Assembly (NCBI GenBank): GCA_928724745.1
Contig: CAKMXJ010000018.1
Span: 496,001 to 560,000 of the forward strand
Source: Anthracocystis setariae
Lineage: Eukaryota; Basidiomycota; Ustilaginomycetes; Ustilaginales; Ustilaginaceae
Direction of reading: 5' to 3'
Length of the DNA: 64,000 nucleotides
Under the pieces are notes generated by a model, which ran no database searches, was not told the origin of the DNA, and saw nothing but the letters and a program-made list of their open reading frames with translations. Of this stretch, positions 12,784 through 21,513 are shown one piece after another; positions within the stretch are counted from its first letter, which is position 1; each line of letters begins with the position of its first letter. A program made the position numbers and the translations under genes.

Positions 12784-13640
12784 CTAGAGTACAAGATTGA
12801 GACGGTAAGTGGAGTCGAGTTGGATGTTGTTGAGGGAGTCTTTTGCGGCGAGTGCGTTTGGTTGGGTATCGAATGAGATTTGGGCATGCCATGTATCTTC
12901 CTGCTGGTGGTGGTGGTGGTGGTGTTCTTGTTTTATACTCGATTGTACGCTTTGGAAGCCAGTTTGGCGGGAGAACAGCGTCTCGATCACTTGAAGTTCG
13001 ATGCTGCTAGGTAGATCTACAGCCTTGATCACGACACCCTCACCACCCTCATCCTCGTCAATCTTGACACGTTTCGCTCTCGCATCATCCTCCTCTTCTT
13101 CGTTTTGTGCACCGTCGCTATCGTCTTGGGTATTTGGTAGAACCCTCTTTTCGCCACGCCTCGAGACGGTAGTTTTGCTCTTCTCGAGATCCATCTCCTG
13201 CACCGCATGATCGCCGAGTTCGCGCCGGAGTAGCGCTTTGCTCTTGTCGCCCGTGGAATAGTCGATGTCGAGTTGCTTGCCGTAGAAGCTGAAACCGGTG
13301 AGGCCGCGTTTGGCTGCTGTGGATGTGGCAGGGGATTCAAATACGACAAAGGCTTGCCCGCGCATCCCGGGCGCACGCGTTGCGACCACATCCAATACGC
13401 GACCATACGTGGAGAACAGCGAGTACAGTTGCCGACGCAGCTCTACAATTAACAACGAATGGTGAAACCCAGTTGGAGAGGAGGGAAGATGTTAGTATGA
13501 ATGTCAACAGGTGAACAAAAGAGGACGGCATTGTGCTTACCAGGCTTCTTAATCTTTGCCTCGATATTCTTGACGTAGAGCGTCGGAGATGGGGCTGCGG
13601 AAGAGCCGTTCGAAGGTTTGGAAGTCGATGTCGACGCCAT
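12784..13640 (-). CDS. U1A/U2B''-type spliceosomal RNA-binding protein
   Basis: Two exons, 13541-13640 and 12784-13442, encode 252 aa; the intron (13443-13540, 98 nt; GTAAGC...TGTAG) splits a Glu codon. The first RRM has RNP2 LYVKNI (about 21-26), RNP1 RGQAFVVF (61-68) and the linking text KIKKPELRRQLYSLFSTYG, which follows U1A and U2B'' snRNP proteins. The middle is charged and nuclear-type (KRVLPN, EEEEDDARAKRVKIDEDE). A second, degenerate RRM covers about 165-252 (VDLPSSIELQVIETLFSRQTG, ISFDTQPNALAAKDSL), interrupted by a His/Gln-rich insert. Role: binds a stem loop of U1 and/or U2 snRNA in splicing. I cannot tell U1A from U2B'' by eye, and some organisms use one protein for both. Confidence 0.9.
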
Positions 13641-14869
13641 GGTTTGTCTGCTGCGGCTGAGGAAGGAGGGAAGAAATTGAGGGGTTTGGAACCGTCTTGG
13701 TGCCAAGGTTCGTTTGCCTCGGTGTTGAGACGCTTTTCGTCGATGGTGGAGCTCGTGACAGAGAGCGTTCGAGCCAAAAAACGAGCTTCGATGAAAAGTC
13801 CCGCCCTCTGTGCACAGCGTTGTATGTGTAGGAGACACCGACGACCGATTGGAATGGATGAAAATGTGAAAAATGAAGTTGGAGAGGGACGATGATGAAG
13901 TGTTGTCGAGGGTGTTGTTGGTCGCTGCCGTCTTCCAATTTCTCCACCACCATTCCAGACTTTTCGGAATTCGGTCATTTCGGAACGCGAAATCTAACAA
14001 AACCTCACCACTCGATAAATAGCTCATCCACCTCACACCAACTCGATCCCCTGCACTGCTGCTATAGGATTTGGAGTCGGCGCTGGCGCAACACAAACTC
14101 AAACGGACCGTCCATGCGCTCCAACGATCTTGCTTTTGACTTTAGCTCTGGTTGTATCGGTCGAACGTCGTGCAGAGAATCAAACAGAAAGGTGAACAAC
14201 CGAATCTCACGTCAAACATTGCATAGTCACCTACACTTGACATGGTACAGTAAAAAGAGAGGCACAGAGAGAGAGGTTTGGATGGGTCGGATGCTTGACG
14301 AGGTAGCTCGGGTTTGATCCGCTGCCATCCAGCAAATGGGCTCAAAGTGATTGGGAATACAGTACAGTACAGTACAGTACAGAGTACACTACACTTCATA
14401 AATGTGCCCACCGGACTTTGTCCTCGGCCTCGGATTTTTGCCATTTTTGCCCCGCACTTTTCTTTGTAAAAGCGTTAATGAGGCGAACAGACCACCAAAC
14501 CACACAACGCACGCCGACTTTTCCGACAGCTCAGAGACCCATGCTGTTGGTTGTGCTCTACACCGGCCCGCGGGGCGTGACAAGTGTTGTTATCAGCCCC
14601 ACACTCTTGTGACGTGGCGGTGGGCCGTGGACGTCTGATGACCAAGTTTGAACATCGTCAGCACAAGTCCTATCCTTTACGACGTTCGCACACCTTAACC
14701 TTGCCACCTACTTATATCAAACCCTATCCCTCCTCAACCTTTCCTCCCGTCCTCTGCATCCTCTCTCCGTCGTGTCCACTTTAATATCAAGCCTCCCTGC
14801 GCTGTCTAGACAACCGTACAACCCTGTCACAAGCCCTTTCGTCATAGAAATTCAACGCTCTCGCCCAAC
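13641..14869. other. Divergent promoter region, snRNP protein / dioxygenase
   Basis: About 1.2 kb with no supported gene. It contains five tandem ACAGT units at 14359-14383 and an isolated TACAGTA at 14246-14252. A pyrimidine-rich stretch at 14690-14800 precedes the dioxygenase start and is probably its promoter or leader. Confidence 0.5.
14358..14384. repeat. (TACAG)5 tandem repeat
   Basis: Five tandem TACAG units create four overlapping TACAGTA words. It sits about 500 bp upstream of the dioxygenase and is the densest case of the 7-mer that recurs through the window's non-coding DNA. Confidence 0.9.
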
Positions 14870-15799
14870 ATGACCGCCTACGGATCTGCCAACGGATCTT
14901 CCCATCTCGACCCTTACACCAAGCTTTGTCAAGATGTCTCTGGACCCAAAGCTCACCCTCGTGCCAAGCTGGTGCTCGACGCGCTCATCAAGCACCTCCA
15001 CGCCTTTGCGCGCGAAGTTCAGCTGACCAACGACGAATGGCTCGCGGCGTGCGACCTGCTCATCCGATCCGGCAAGATGTCCGATGACCGACGAAACGAG
15101 ATGATCCTCATCTCGGATGTTCTTGGCCTCGAGTCGCTCATCGACGAGATGACCTACGCTCGGGCTCAGCAAGGAAAGGCAACAGCCGGAACCGACATGG
15201 ACGCTACACAAAGCGCTATTCTCGGTCCCTTCTACCGCGAGGGCGCTCCAGAATACCCCAACGGTTCCGACATTGTCCTGGACCACAACATCGTCAGCAA
15301 GGATGGAAAAAAGGGAGAGACGTGCTACATGCACGGCAAGGTCACCGATGCTGCTACGGGTAAGCCTGTCGTGGGTGCCAAGGTCGACATCTGGCACACT
15401 GGTCCCAACGGTCTGTACGAACAGCAAGATCCTAGCCAGCCCGACTTCAACTATCGCGGAAAGTTCACCACCGACTCCAACGGATACTACGCTCTTCGCT
15501 GTCTCAAGCCCACCGCATATCCCATTCCCTACGACGGCGGTGCAGGCGATATCCTCAAACTGCTCGACCGATCACCCATGCGTCCAGCTCATATCCACAT
15601 CCTCATCCAGGCAAACGGTTACAAGCAGCTCGTCACACAGATCTTTGACTCCAAGTGCGACTACATTGGCGCAGATGCTGTGTTTGCCGACAAGAGTGCG
15701 CTCACCGTCGACTTTGCTCAGCCAAGCAGTCAAGAGGCAACCAAGGCCGGCACACACACCGAGGTCAAGTACGACATTAAGCTCGTGCCTGCTAATTAG
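14870..15799 (+). CDS. Intradiol ring-cleavage dioxygenase, probably hydroxyquinol 1,2-dioxygenase
   Basis: A 309-aa intron-free non-haem Fe(III) dioxygenase. It opens the ring of catechol-type substrates between the two hydroxyls, feeding the 3-oxoadipate route. The N-terminal helical dimerisation domain (about 15-110) is followed by ILGPFYREGAP (117-127) and the catalytic barrel. Predicted iron ligands are Tyr183 (GLYEQQ), Tyr217 (PTAYPIP), His241 and His243 (RPAHIHI). The FNYRGKFTTD segment (193-202), with RG rather than RR, resembles hydroxyquinol dioxygenases more than catechol ones. No signal peptide, so it is intracellular, unlike many secreted fungal intradiol enzymes. A DUF1330-like gene follows on the same strand after 388 bp. 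Substrate is inferred from family resemblance only. Confidence 0.92.
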   Translation: MTAYGSANGSSHLDPYTKLCQDVSGPKAHPRAKLVLDALIKHLHAFAREVQLTNDEWLAACDLLIRSGKMSDDRRNEMILISDVLGLESLIDEMTYARAQQGKATAGTDMDATQSAILGPFYREGAPEYPNGSDIVLDHNIVSKDGKKGETCYMHGKVTDAATGKPVVGAKVDIWHTGPNGLYEQQDPSQPDFNYRGKFTTDSNGYYALRCLKPTAYPIPYDGGAGDILKLLDRSPMRPAHIHILIQANGYKQLVTQIFDSKCDYIGADAVFADKSALTVDFAQPSSQEATKAGTHTEVKYDIKLVPAN

Positions 15800-16187
15800 A
15801 TTGATTGGAAGCCCCTCTTCTTTCGTTTCTGTCAGGTATAATTCCAAGTCTGCCGTCTATACAAGCGTGTCCCGAGAGTGTGGTCGAGTTGTCCAAGATC
15901 AGCAAGGTGAACATCATCATACTGTATCCAACATGAGTTCGAGAGCGGCGGTGCCAGGCTCAACTCTAACAATCCATCTCAAAATTTTATATTGGGATTC
16001 GGCTATGCATGGTTGCCGAAATCAAAAATGCGGCAATCACAGCGCACTTTTCTCACTCAGCTTACCCCGCACCTACCACGTCTTTGTCCCACCCCGTCCT
16101 TCCTCTTTCTACGCCTTGTAACCTCCCGTCCATCATCTCATCACCACTCGAAGCTGCATTCCTGCCTGCTCAGGCGACGTTAACAAG
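15800..16187 (+). other. Intergenic between dioxygenase and DUF1330-like gene
   Basis: Same-strand gap of 388 nt with a TACTGTA motif at 15920-15926 and a pyrimidine-rich stretch before the next ATG. It is long enough for an independent promoter. No gene seen. Confidence 0.5.
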
Positions 16188-17066
16188 ATGCCGGTGTGTG
16201 CGCTTCACCTTGTCGAACTGACCGATGCATCGGCGCAGGGGATCGATACTTTCCTCACCATGCTCGTCTCCGCTGCCTCAGCAGCCTTCTCTGTCGTCAC
16301 CGTCAGCCGCATCCAATCGGCCATCATCCGAGCCACTTTAATCGATCACGAAACCATCAACAATACCGCTTGGACACTCCTCATCGTCGCTTCTGGCTCC
16401 ACACCACACACCCTCCCCCCTCCCCTCTCCGCGCTCATCAAAACCAACTACACCGTCATCTCGGGAATCCCTGGCAAAATCATCTCGCACTACGATCATA
16501 TCTCCTCCACCCTGCGTGACAAGTCCCCACACCAGCCCCTATTGGAGATCAAGCTCGATGAGCAGGGAGATGTGATCCCGCCTACCTCCCAACCGGAGTC
16601 GACGAGGGAGGATGGTCAGGACCTCAGTCTATCCCCCTCCCTCCTTTCTCTCGCTAAGCATCTCAACCACAAATCGCCTCCATACCATGGACCTGTATCC
16701 ATGCTCAATCTCCTCCACTTCCACACCGCCCCGGATGCGGTGGACAACTACCACGAATACGGTCGTCGCTTCACCACCGTCGCCGGCCGTCGCGGTGGCA
16801 ACGCCAAACTCGTAGGCATCGTCATCTCCCCGCTCCCCTCAAACCAGCTCGATTCCAGAACGCACAGCCGCAACAAGAAGCACCAGTGGTGGAACGAATG
16901 CACTCTGGTCCACTATCCCAGTATCAACCATTTCATCGATATGAGCGTAGATAACGAGTACCAACAGATCAACTCACAGTACAGGTTAAAGGCGATCAAG
17001 GATACCGCGCTCATCTGCACCACCGAGATCGACCTAACCCCCTACCGCGCTAATGCTAAACTCTAG
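16188..17066 (+). CDS. DUF1330-like protein with C-terminal peroxisomal signal AKL
   Basis: A 292-aa intron-free protein. The C-terminal half resembles the DUF1330 family, a ferredoxin-like dimeric alpha/beta barrel: SMLNLLHFHT, YHEYGRRF, WWNECTLVHYPSINHFIDM, EYQQINSQYRLKAIKDTALI. The N-terminal half looks like a second diverged copy of the same fold (MPVCALHLVELTD at its start, IISGIPGKII-type text near 100), joined by a Ser/Pro/Glu linker. The last three residues are Ala-Lys-Leu, a classical PTS1, so import into peroxisomes is predicted. The biochemical role of DUF1330 proteins is not settled. The neighbouring dioxygenase suggests a link to aromatic catabolism, but that is inference. Confidence 0.85.
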   Translation: MPVCALHLVELTDASAQGIDTFLTMLVSAASAAFSVVTVSRIQSAIIRATLIDHETINNTAWTLLIVASGSTPHTLPPPLSALIKTNYTVISGIPGKIISHYDHISSTLRDKSPHQPLLEIKLDEQGDVIPPTSQPESTREDGQDLSLSPSLLSLAKHLNHKSPPYHGPVSMLNLLHFHTAPDAVDNYHEYGRRFTTVAGRRGGNAKLVGIVISPLPSNQLDSRTHSRNKKHQWWNECTLVHYPSINHFIDMSVDNEYQQINSQYRLKAIKDTALICTTEIDLTPYRANAKL

Positions 17067-17144
17067 TGTACCGCGATCACACCAGAATGGAATCAACGCT
17101 TTACAGTGATTGTGATGGTTTGCATGATTGAGGTGTGAATCAGT

Positions 17145-18461
17145 CTATGCTGAACTCCGCGTCTCCCGCGCCTCCTGCTGCTGTTGCTTGACCAACCTCC
17201 TCTTCGCTAACCCCCTCAATGCCCAACTGACATTCTCGTACACCACAAAAGTGACACATGTGCCTGGCAAAATCCGTACCAGATTCGGCACCAACCCCTT
17301 GTAGAACGCCCTAACGCCCTCATTCCGGTAGGTGAGCCTGATGCACGTCGAGACGTTCGGATAGATATGCGCAGTAGCATGGTTCTGAATCCTGCTCCTA
17401 ACCACCTGGTATGGATACGTCAGCAGGATGGCGGCGACCTTGGACACGCCGGACATGACCACATACTCTGTATTCGAGAGCTTGAGATTCGTCGTATCCA
17501 CCTGCGCTGCCATCCTCCGAGCCGCCACCGTGGTTCGCCACTTCTTCAACTCTTCATACGTCATAAACTGAATCGCACCGTTCGACACACCGAACAGTGC
17601 GAGGCCGGCACCCTTGTAAAGCCCGCGAACGCCTTCGTTCCGGTAGATCGAAGTGAGTCCGTGCCAGAGTCCGCGGTAGATGATCGGTGCCTCACCAGTG
17701 CTCGATGGTAGTGCGGATGAGCGGGGGGTGGTAAACATCCTTGTTTTCACCACCCAGATCGGATTCGTCATGAGTGCTGTGATCGCACCACTCTCACTTG
17801 CTGCCAGCAGATGCTGGACTGCGCTGAGCTTCTTCTTGCCTCCCGTCACGGGATCGATGCTCGTATCGTGGGCACTCATGCGCTCCTTGATCATGGTATA
17901 CCACAGGAAGTACAACCCCCAACTCGCCGAATTGCCCGCAACGTTGGGCGATAACCCACGATACAAACCCTTCCACCCATCCGCCTTGACAATCTCATTC
18001 AGCGCGCCAATCATATCGTTGCCGATCTTACCCCCCAGCGCATAGTACCTCCATCCATGTCTCGCTGGGAGTCGAACATCGACCACTTTTCCTTTTCCCT
18101 TCAAATCCACCGTATTGGCCGAGGCGAGAGCGGCGGCACGCTGTCGAAACGAGATGGGCCGAGGTGGCGAAGTGTCGACTTGATACTTTGTTTTGATCAG
18201 GTCGAGCGGGTTCATGCAGATCGTAGCGGCGGCGCCGGCGGCGATACCGGCGAAAGCGTGATCGAGCGCCGGGGTGGGCAAGAACGAGAGTGTCGAGCCG
18301 AGGTTGCCGGGAGAGCTCGCAGGAGCTTGAGAGACTCCTTCGCCATCGCTGGGTCCCTTGGCCGCATCCGTTGCTCCGAATTGGGTGGGGGTTTTGTCGA
18401 GAAGCGAGGTCGAGGCGCCTGACCGTGACGGTCCGGCTTCGGAAGAGGCCGCACTGGACAT
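17145..18461 (-). CDS. FLX1: Mitochondrial carrier, FLX1/SLC25A32 type (FAD/folate)
   Basis: A 438-aa intron-free mitochondrial carrier. The three repeat signatures are PLDLIKTK, PIWVVKTR and PYQVVRSR; the Trp in the second and the Gln in the third mark the FAD/folate/pyrimidine-nucleotide branch. GLYRGLSPNVAGNSASWGLY and GVRGLYKGAGLALFGVSNGA match yeast Flx1 and human SLC25A32. The predicted role is FAD or folate transport across the inner mitochondrial membrane. A disordered Ser-rich N-terminal extension (about 60 residues) and an inserted loop (about 100-135) make it longer than the usual 310 aa. Its 3' end faces the DUF1330-like gene with only 78 nt between stops. Confidence 0.9.
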   Translation of the reverse strand: MSSAASSEAGPSRSGASTSLLDKTPTQFGATDAAKGPSDGEGVSQAPASSPGNLGSTLSFLPTPALDHAFAGIAAGAAATICMNPLDLIKTKYQVDTSPPRPISFRQRAAALASANTVDLKGKGKVVDVRLPARHGWRYYALGGKIGNDMIGALNEIVKADGWKGLYRGLSPNVAGNSASWGLYFLWYTMIKERMSAHDTSIDPVTGGKKKLSAVQHLLAASESGAITALMTNPIWVVKTRMFTTPRSSALPSSTGEAPIIYRGLWHGLTSIYRNEGVRGLYKGAGLALFGVSNGAIQFMTYEELKKWRTTVAARRMAAQVDTTNLKLSNTEYVVMSGVSKVAAILLTYPYQVVRSRIQNHATAHIYPNVSTCIRLTYRNEGVRAFYKGLVPNLVRILPGTCVTFVVYENVSWALRGLAKRRLVKQQQQEARETRSSA

Positions 18462-19243
18462 TGTGATACTATCTTCGATGGCGATGCAGACCTTGACGGA
18501 GGGAATGGGAGAAGAGACGCGAAGGAATGTGGGTTCAAAAACCAGTCATGTCGCTCGGGTGCTTGGTTTTGCCACAGCCTTGCAGGTCAGAAGCGCCGAA
18601 ATGAAGCCTGCAATGCCTGATGTTGCTATATCGTTGGTGCTGTTGCTGATGCTGGGATCTCGATATTGCTATGGTGGCGGATTGCTGCAAGCAGAAGTCT
18701 ATTTGAATCGGAGGTGGGACTCGCCAAATAGGGTTCAGAGCTTGGATCAGCACGTCGAAATCTTCCGAAAGAGTCACAACCACACAAACACACACACACA
18801 CAGCTTTCGCCAAAATTCGGCTTTGCCGATTTAGCGCCACCGCCAAGTCTCCGTCATTTCCTCTATCAGGGGAGAAAAACCACGAGAAAGTATTTGTTAG
18901 ATTGATTCGAAATCCGCGCTAACATGAGTAAAATCTGAAAAAATGATCCCGGATCGGTTGGGCGAGGACGGACAGATGACACCAGGAGGGGGTGCATGCA
19001 GCGATTGCGATGATCCACATTCCTCTCAGACGACAAAGCCGGAAACGGAGAACATCGTAAGCTCGTAACGGACTCCTCTTTCTTCAGATCTGCAGGCAAT
19101 CCATCACATCAAAGCGGACAGCTTCCTCCAACAGCGCAGCATCATCCTAAAAAGAAAGCATTCAGCCCACCACGAGAAGCACGATCTTGCTCGACGTTTT
19201 TCCCCCTACCGATCTCCTGCTCTCAACATCACCACTTGCAACA
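18462..19243. other. Divergent promoter region, FLX1 / small membrane protein
   Basis: About 780 bp with a short CA repeat (18779-18801) and otherwise unremarkable sequence. Several short ORFs on both strands show no conserved motif and are not called. Confidence 0.5.
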
Positions 19244-19687
19244 ATGCCATCGACACAACACCTCCTCACCAAACTCGTAGCACGAGAAGAAGGGAGCGAA
19301 TCCTCGTCCCTCCTCCCGCTCTGGATCATCCTGGGCGTCGGCGTAGCCCTCGCCATCGGCTGGTTTGCTCTCTCGTCGTGTCTCGGCGACCATGCTCGTG
19401 AAGCGCTCGCAGATTGCATCCGAGGTCTGTTCTCACGCAACCGTGACCGAGCCGCTGGCTCGTACGGAGGTGGCATGGGAGGTGCTGGCGGTAGTCGAAG
19501 TCAGTACGGCAGGATGCGTGATGATGAAAACGAAGCGTTCGATATCAATGCTGCCGAACACGACCTGTATGACGATCTCGATGCTCCTCATCAGCCTTAC
19601 GATCATCCTTCGACGTATCCCCCTACAGGAGGCGCGGGCGTGACAAGCAAGTACGACGATGAAGATCTTTACGACCGTCGCCCATGA
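19244..19687 (+). CDS. Small single-pass membrane protein, hypothetical
   Basis: 147 aa. A short N-terminus precedes one strong hydrophobic helix at about 22-45 (SSLLPLWIILGVGVALAIGW), then an Arg-containing juxtamembrane region (CIRGLFSRNRDRA), a Gly-rich patch and an acidic Tyr-rich tail (DLYDDLDAPHQPYDHPS, YDDEDLYDRRP). The organisation resembles small fungal plasma-membrane or organelle proteins with a cytosolic tail, but I recognise no family. The open frame extends upstream only through non-ATG codons, and the ATG at 19244 follows acaaca, a good fungal context. Confidence 0.7.
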   Translation: MPSTQHLLTKLVAREEGSESSSLLPLWIILGVGVALAIGWFALSSCLGDHAREALADCIRGLFSRNRDRAAGSYGGGMGGAGGSRSQYGRMRDDENEAFDINAAEHDLYDDLDAPHQPYDHPSTYPPTGGAGVTSKYDDEDLYDRRP

Positions 19688-20565
19688 TGGGTAGGAGCAC
19701 CACCACCACCATCAATTCCCCAAAATACGAATTTGTCATATCGCAGACGGCTCAAAGATGGTTGCGGTCGTTTCGCAAGCATGCCTTTTATCAGATCGGG
19801 CTGCAAACATCCAAGCCAAGCCTACGCGTATCTCGGAACCAGGAGATGCAACAAGATCGTGGCAAGCGATCGAGGATTCGGAACTTGATCGAGAAATGCC
19901 AGGTCTCGGAGCTTTAACAAGCTCAATAATGGTGGTGGCTGCTCAAGATCTGGTCTTGTTGCCGCTTCCACATTTGTGAATGCTAACAGGGCTCAATTGC
20001 GATCGTTCGGATCTGGGGGCGGATTCAGCACCTTGTCTTCTCGGAAGGATGGCCTTCTTCTAGCCCTGCGAAGCTCGTCGTCCGATGAGTGCAGGGTCCA
20101 GTCAACGCTCTCGGGCGATGCCGCACCTCCACCTGCAAACCGAGCTTCATTTCAAAAATCCAAGGCTGACTCAACGTCACATCGCAAAAATATTGGCCAG
20201 TAGCGCGCAGTATTGCAGGGTAGTAGGTACTCAATCGATCCGAGGCTGGATTTGTTGCCGCTGCGGAGCCTGTTGCCTTACATCGTCATCATCATCGCAA
20301 AGTCGCGACGACGACGTGACCATCTGGTATGAATCAGCACTCTGAGCATCTTCCGTCGAATGCCTCGTGCAAGACTTTGCCATTGCAAGCATGTCCTCTT
20401 GCTATGCTGGAGATCAAGTCTCGTGTGTCGATATATAGGGCCAAGCTCGACATCTCGATGCCTACTTCTCTTTTCTCCCCCTTTCTTCTCGCCCCTATCC
20501 CTTTTCTTTGCGGCAACGTCTATTCATCGGAATCAATTTGATCTCGCCATTCGCCATCCGCCATC
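19688..20565. other. Intergenic upstream of the short-chain dehydrogenase
   Basis: About 880 bp. The last 110 bp (20455-20565) are pyrimidine-rich with CTTTTCTCCCCC-type text and are probably the promoter or leader of the dehydrogenase. A short TCATCATC run lies at 20282-20296. No supported gene. Confidence 0.5.
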
Positions 20566-21513
20566 ATGTCGTTCACTTCCGCACCAGCAGACCACACCGC
20601 GGCCGAATCTCTGGCTCCGAACAAGATGTTCGATCTTACCGGCAAGATCGCGCTCGTCACCGGCGGTGGTACGGGTATCGGACTCATGCAGGCTCGAGGC
20701 TTGCGTGCCGCCGGCGCCAAGGTATACATTGTCGGGCGCAGGGCTGAGGTCATCGAGCAGGCGGCCAAAGTCCACGGCTCTTCCGACCGACCTCTGGTCC
20801 CTCTCACTGGCGACGTCTCGAGCAAGGAGGGATGTCTGGCGCTCGTCGACGAGTTTAGCAAGCATGAACAGAAGCTCGACATTCTCGTCTCCAATGCAGG
20901 TCAGGTCGGGCCTCACAATGAAGGCTCAAACACCACCGACCCTTCCGGCAAAGCGCATCCAGAGCACCGTCCAGAGCGTCTTTCGGTGGAAGACTTTTCC
21001 AAGAGCTCGCTCGAGGACAACTCGCCTGACGACTGGGACAGATTGTTCCGCATCAACGTCTACGCTACCTACTTTTTGAGCATGGCTTTTCTCCCCCTCC
21101 TCTCCAAGGGCACCGAAGCGACCAAGGGATGGTCTTCTACCATCATCACTACGGGATCGATCTCGGGCGTCGTCAAGCAATCTCAGAAGCACATCTCGTA
21201 CAACGCCTCGAAAGCCGCGGTTCATCATGTGGTGCGCATGCTTGCGTTCGAAGTCGCCTCCACTACCACGGCCAAGGTGCGCATCAATGCGGTGGCACCA
21301 GGTACGTTCCCTTCGCAGATGACGGCGAGCGACAAGGATGACGATACAAACGTGTCGAGTCTCGAAGGCAAGATGGACAAGATGTCGCTGCCTGCGGGAC
21401 GGCCAGGAAGGGAGGAGGATATGGTGCAGACGACGCAGTGGTTGGCCAGCTGCCAGTATCTGAACGGTCAGATCATTTGCGTGGATGGTGGATACACGCT
21501 GACCGAGCCTTGA
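20566..21513 (+). CDS. Short-chain dehydrogenase/reductase (classical SDR)
   Basis: A 315-aa intron-free NAD(P)-dependent oxidoreductase with a Rossmann fold. TGGGTGIG at 32-39 binds the cofactor, followed by GRR at about 57-59, which hints at NADP preference. Other motifs: NAG (110-112), Asn164 in the active-site tetrad, Ser198/Ser200 (TTGSISG), YNASK with Tyr212 and Lys216, and NAVAPGTFPS. The C-terminal GQIICVDGGYTL is usual for the family. An insert of about 40 residues after the NAG motif (GPHNEGSNTTDPSGKAHPEH) is longer than in most members. No targeting signal is seen. The substrate cannot be predicted. Confidence 0.92.
   Translation: MSFTSAPADHTAAESLAPNKMFDLTGKIALVTGGGTGIGLMQARGLRAAGAKVYIVGRRAEVIEQAAKVHGSSDRPLVPLTGDVSSKEGCLALVDEFSKHEQKLDILVSNAGQVGPHNEGSNTTDPSGKAHPEHRPERLSVEDFSKSSLEDNSPDDWDRLFRINVYATYFLSMAFLPLLSKGTEATKGWSSTIITTGSISGVVKQSQKHISYNASKAAVHHVVRMLAFEVASTTTAKVRINAVAPGTFPSQMTASDKDDDTNVSSLEGKMDKMSLPAGRPGREEDMVQTTQWLASCQYLNGQIICVDGGYTLTEP

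Noticed and set aside
14870..21513. Hidden peroxisomal readthrough extensions, as known for some Ustilago enzymes
   Set aside because: I read past the stops of the dioxygenase and the short-chain dehydrogenase. The in-frame extensions do not end in a PTS1 tripeptide.
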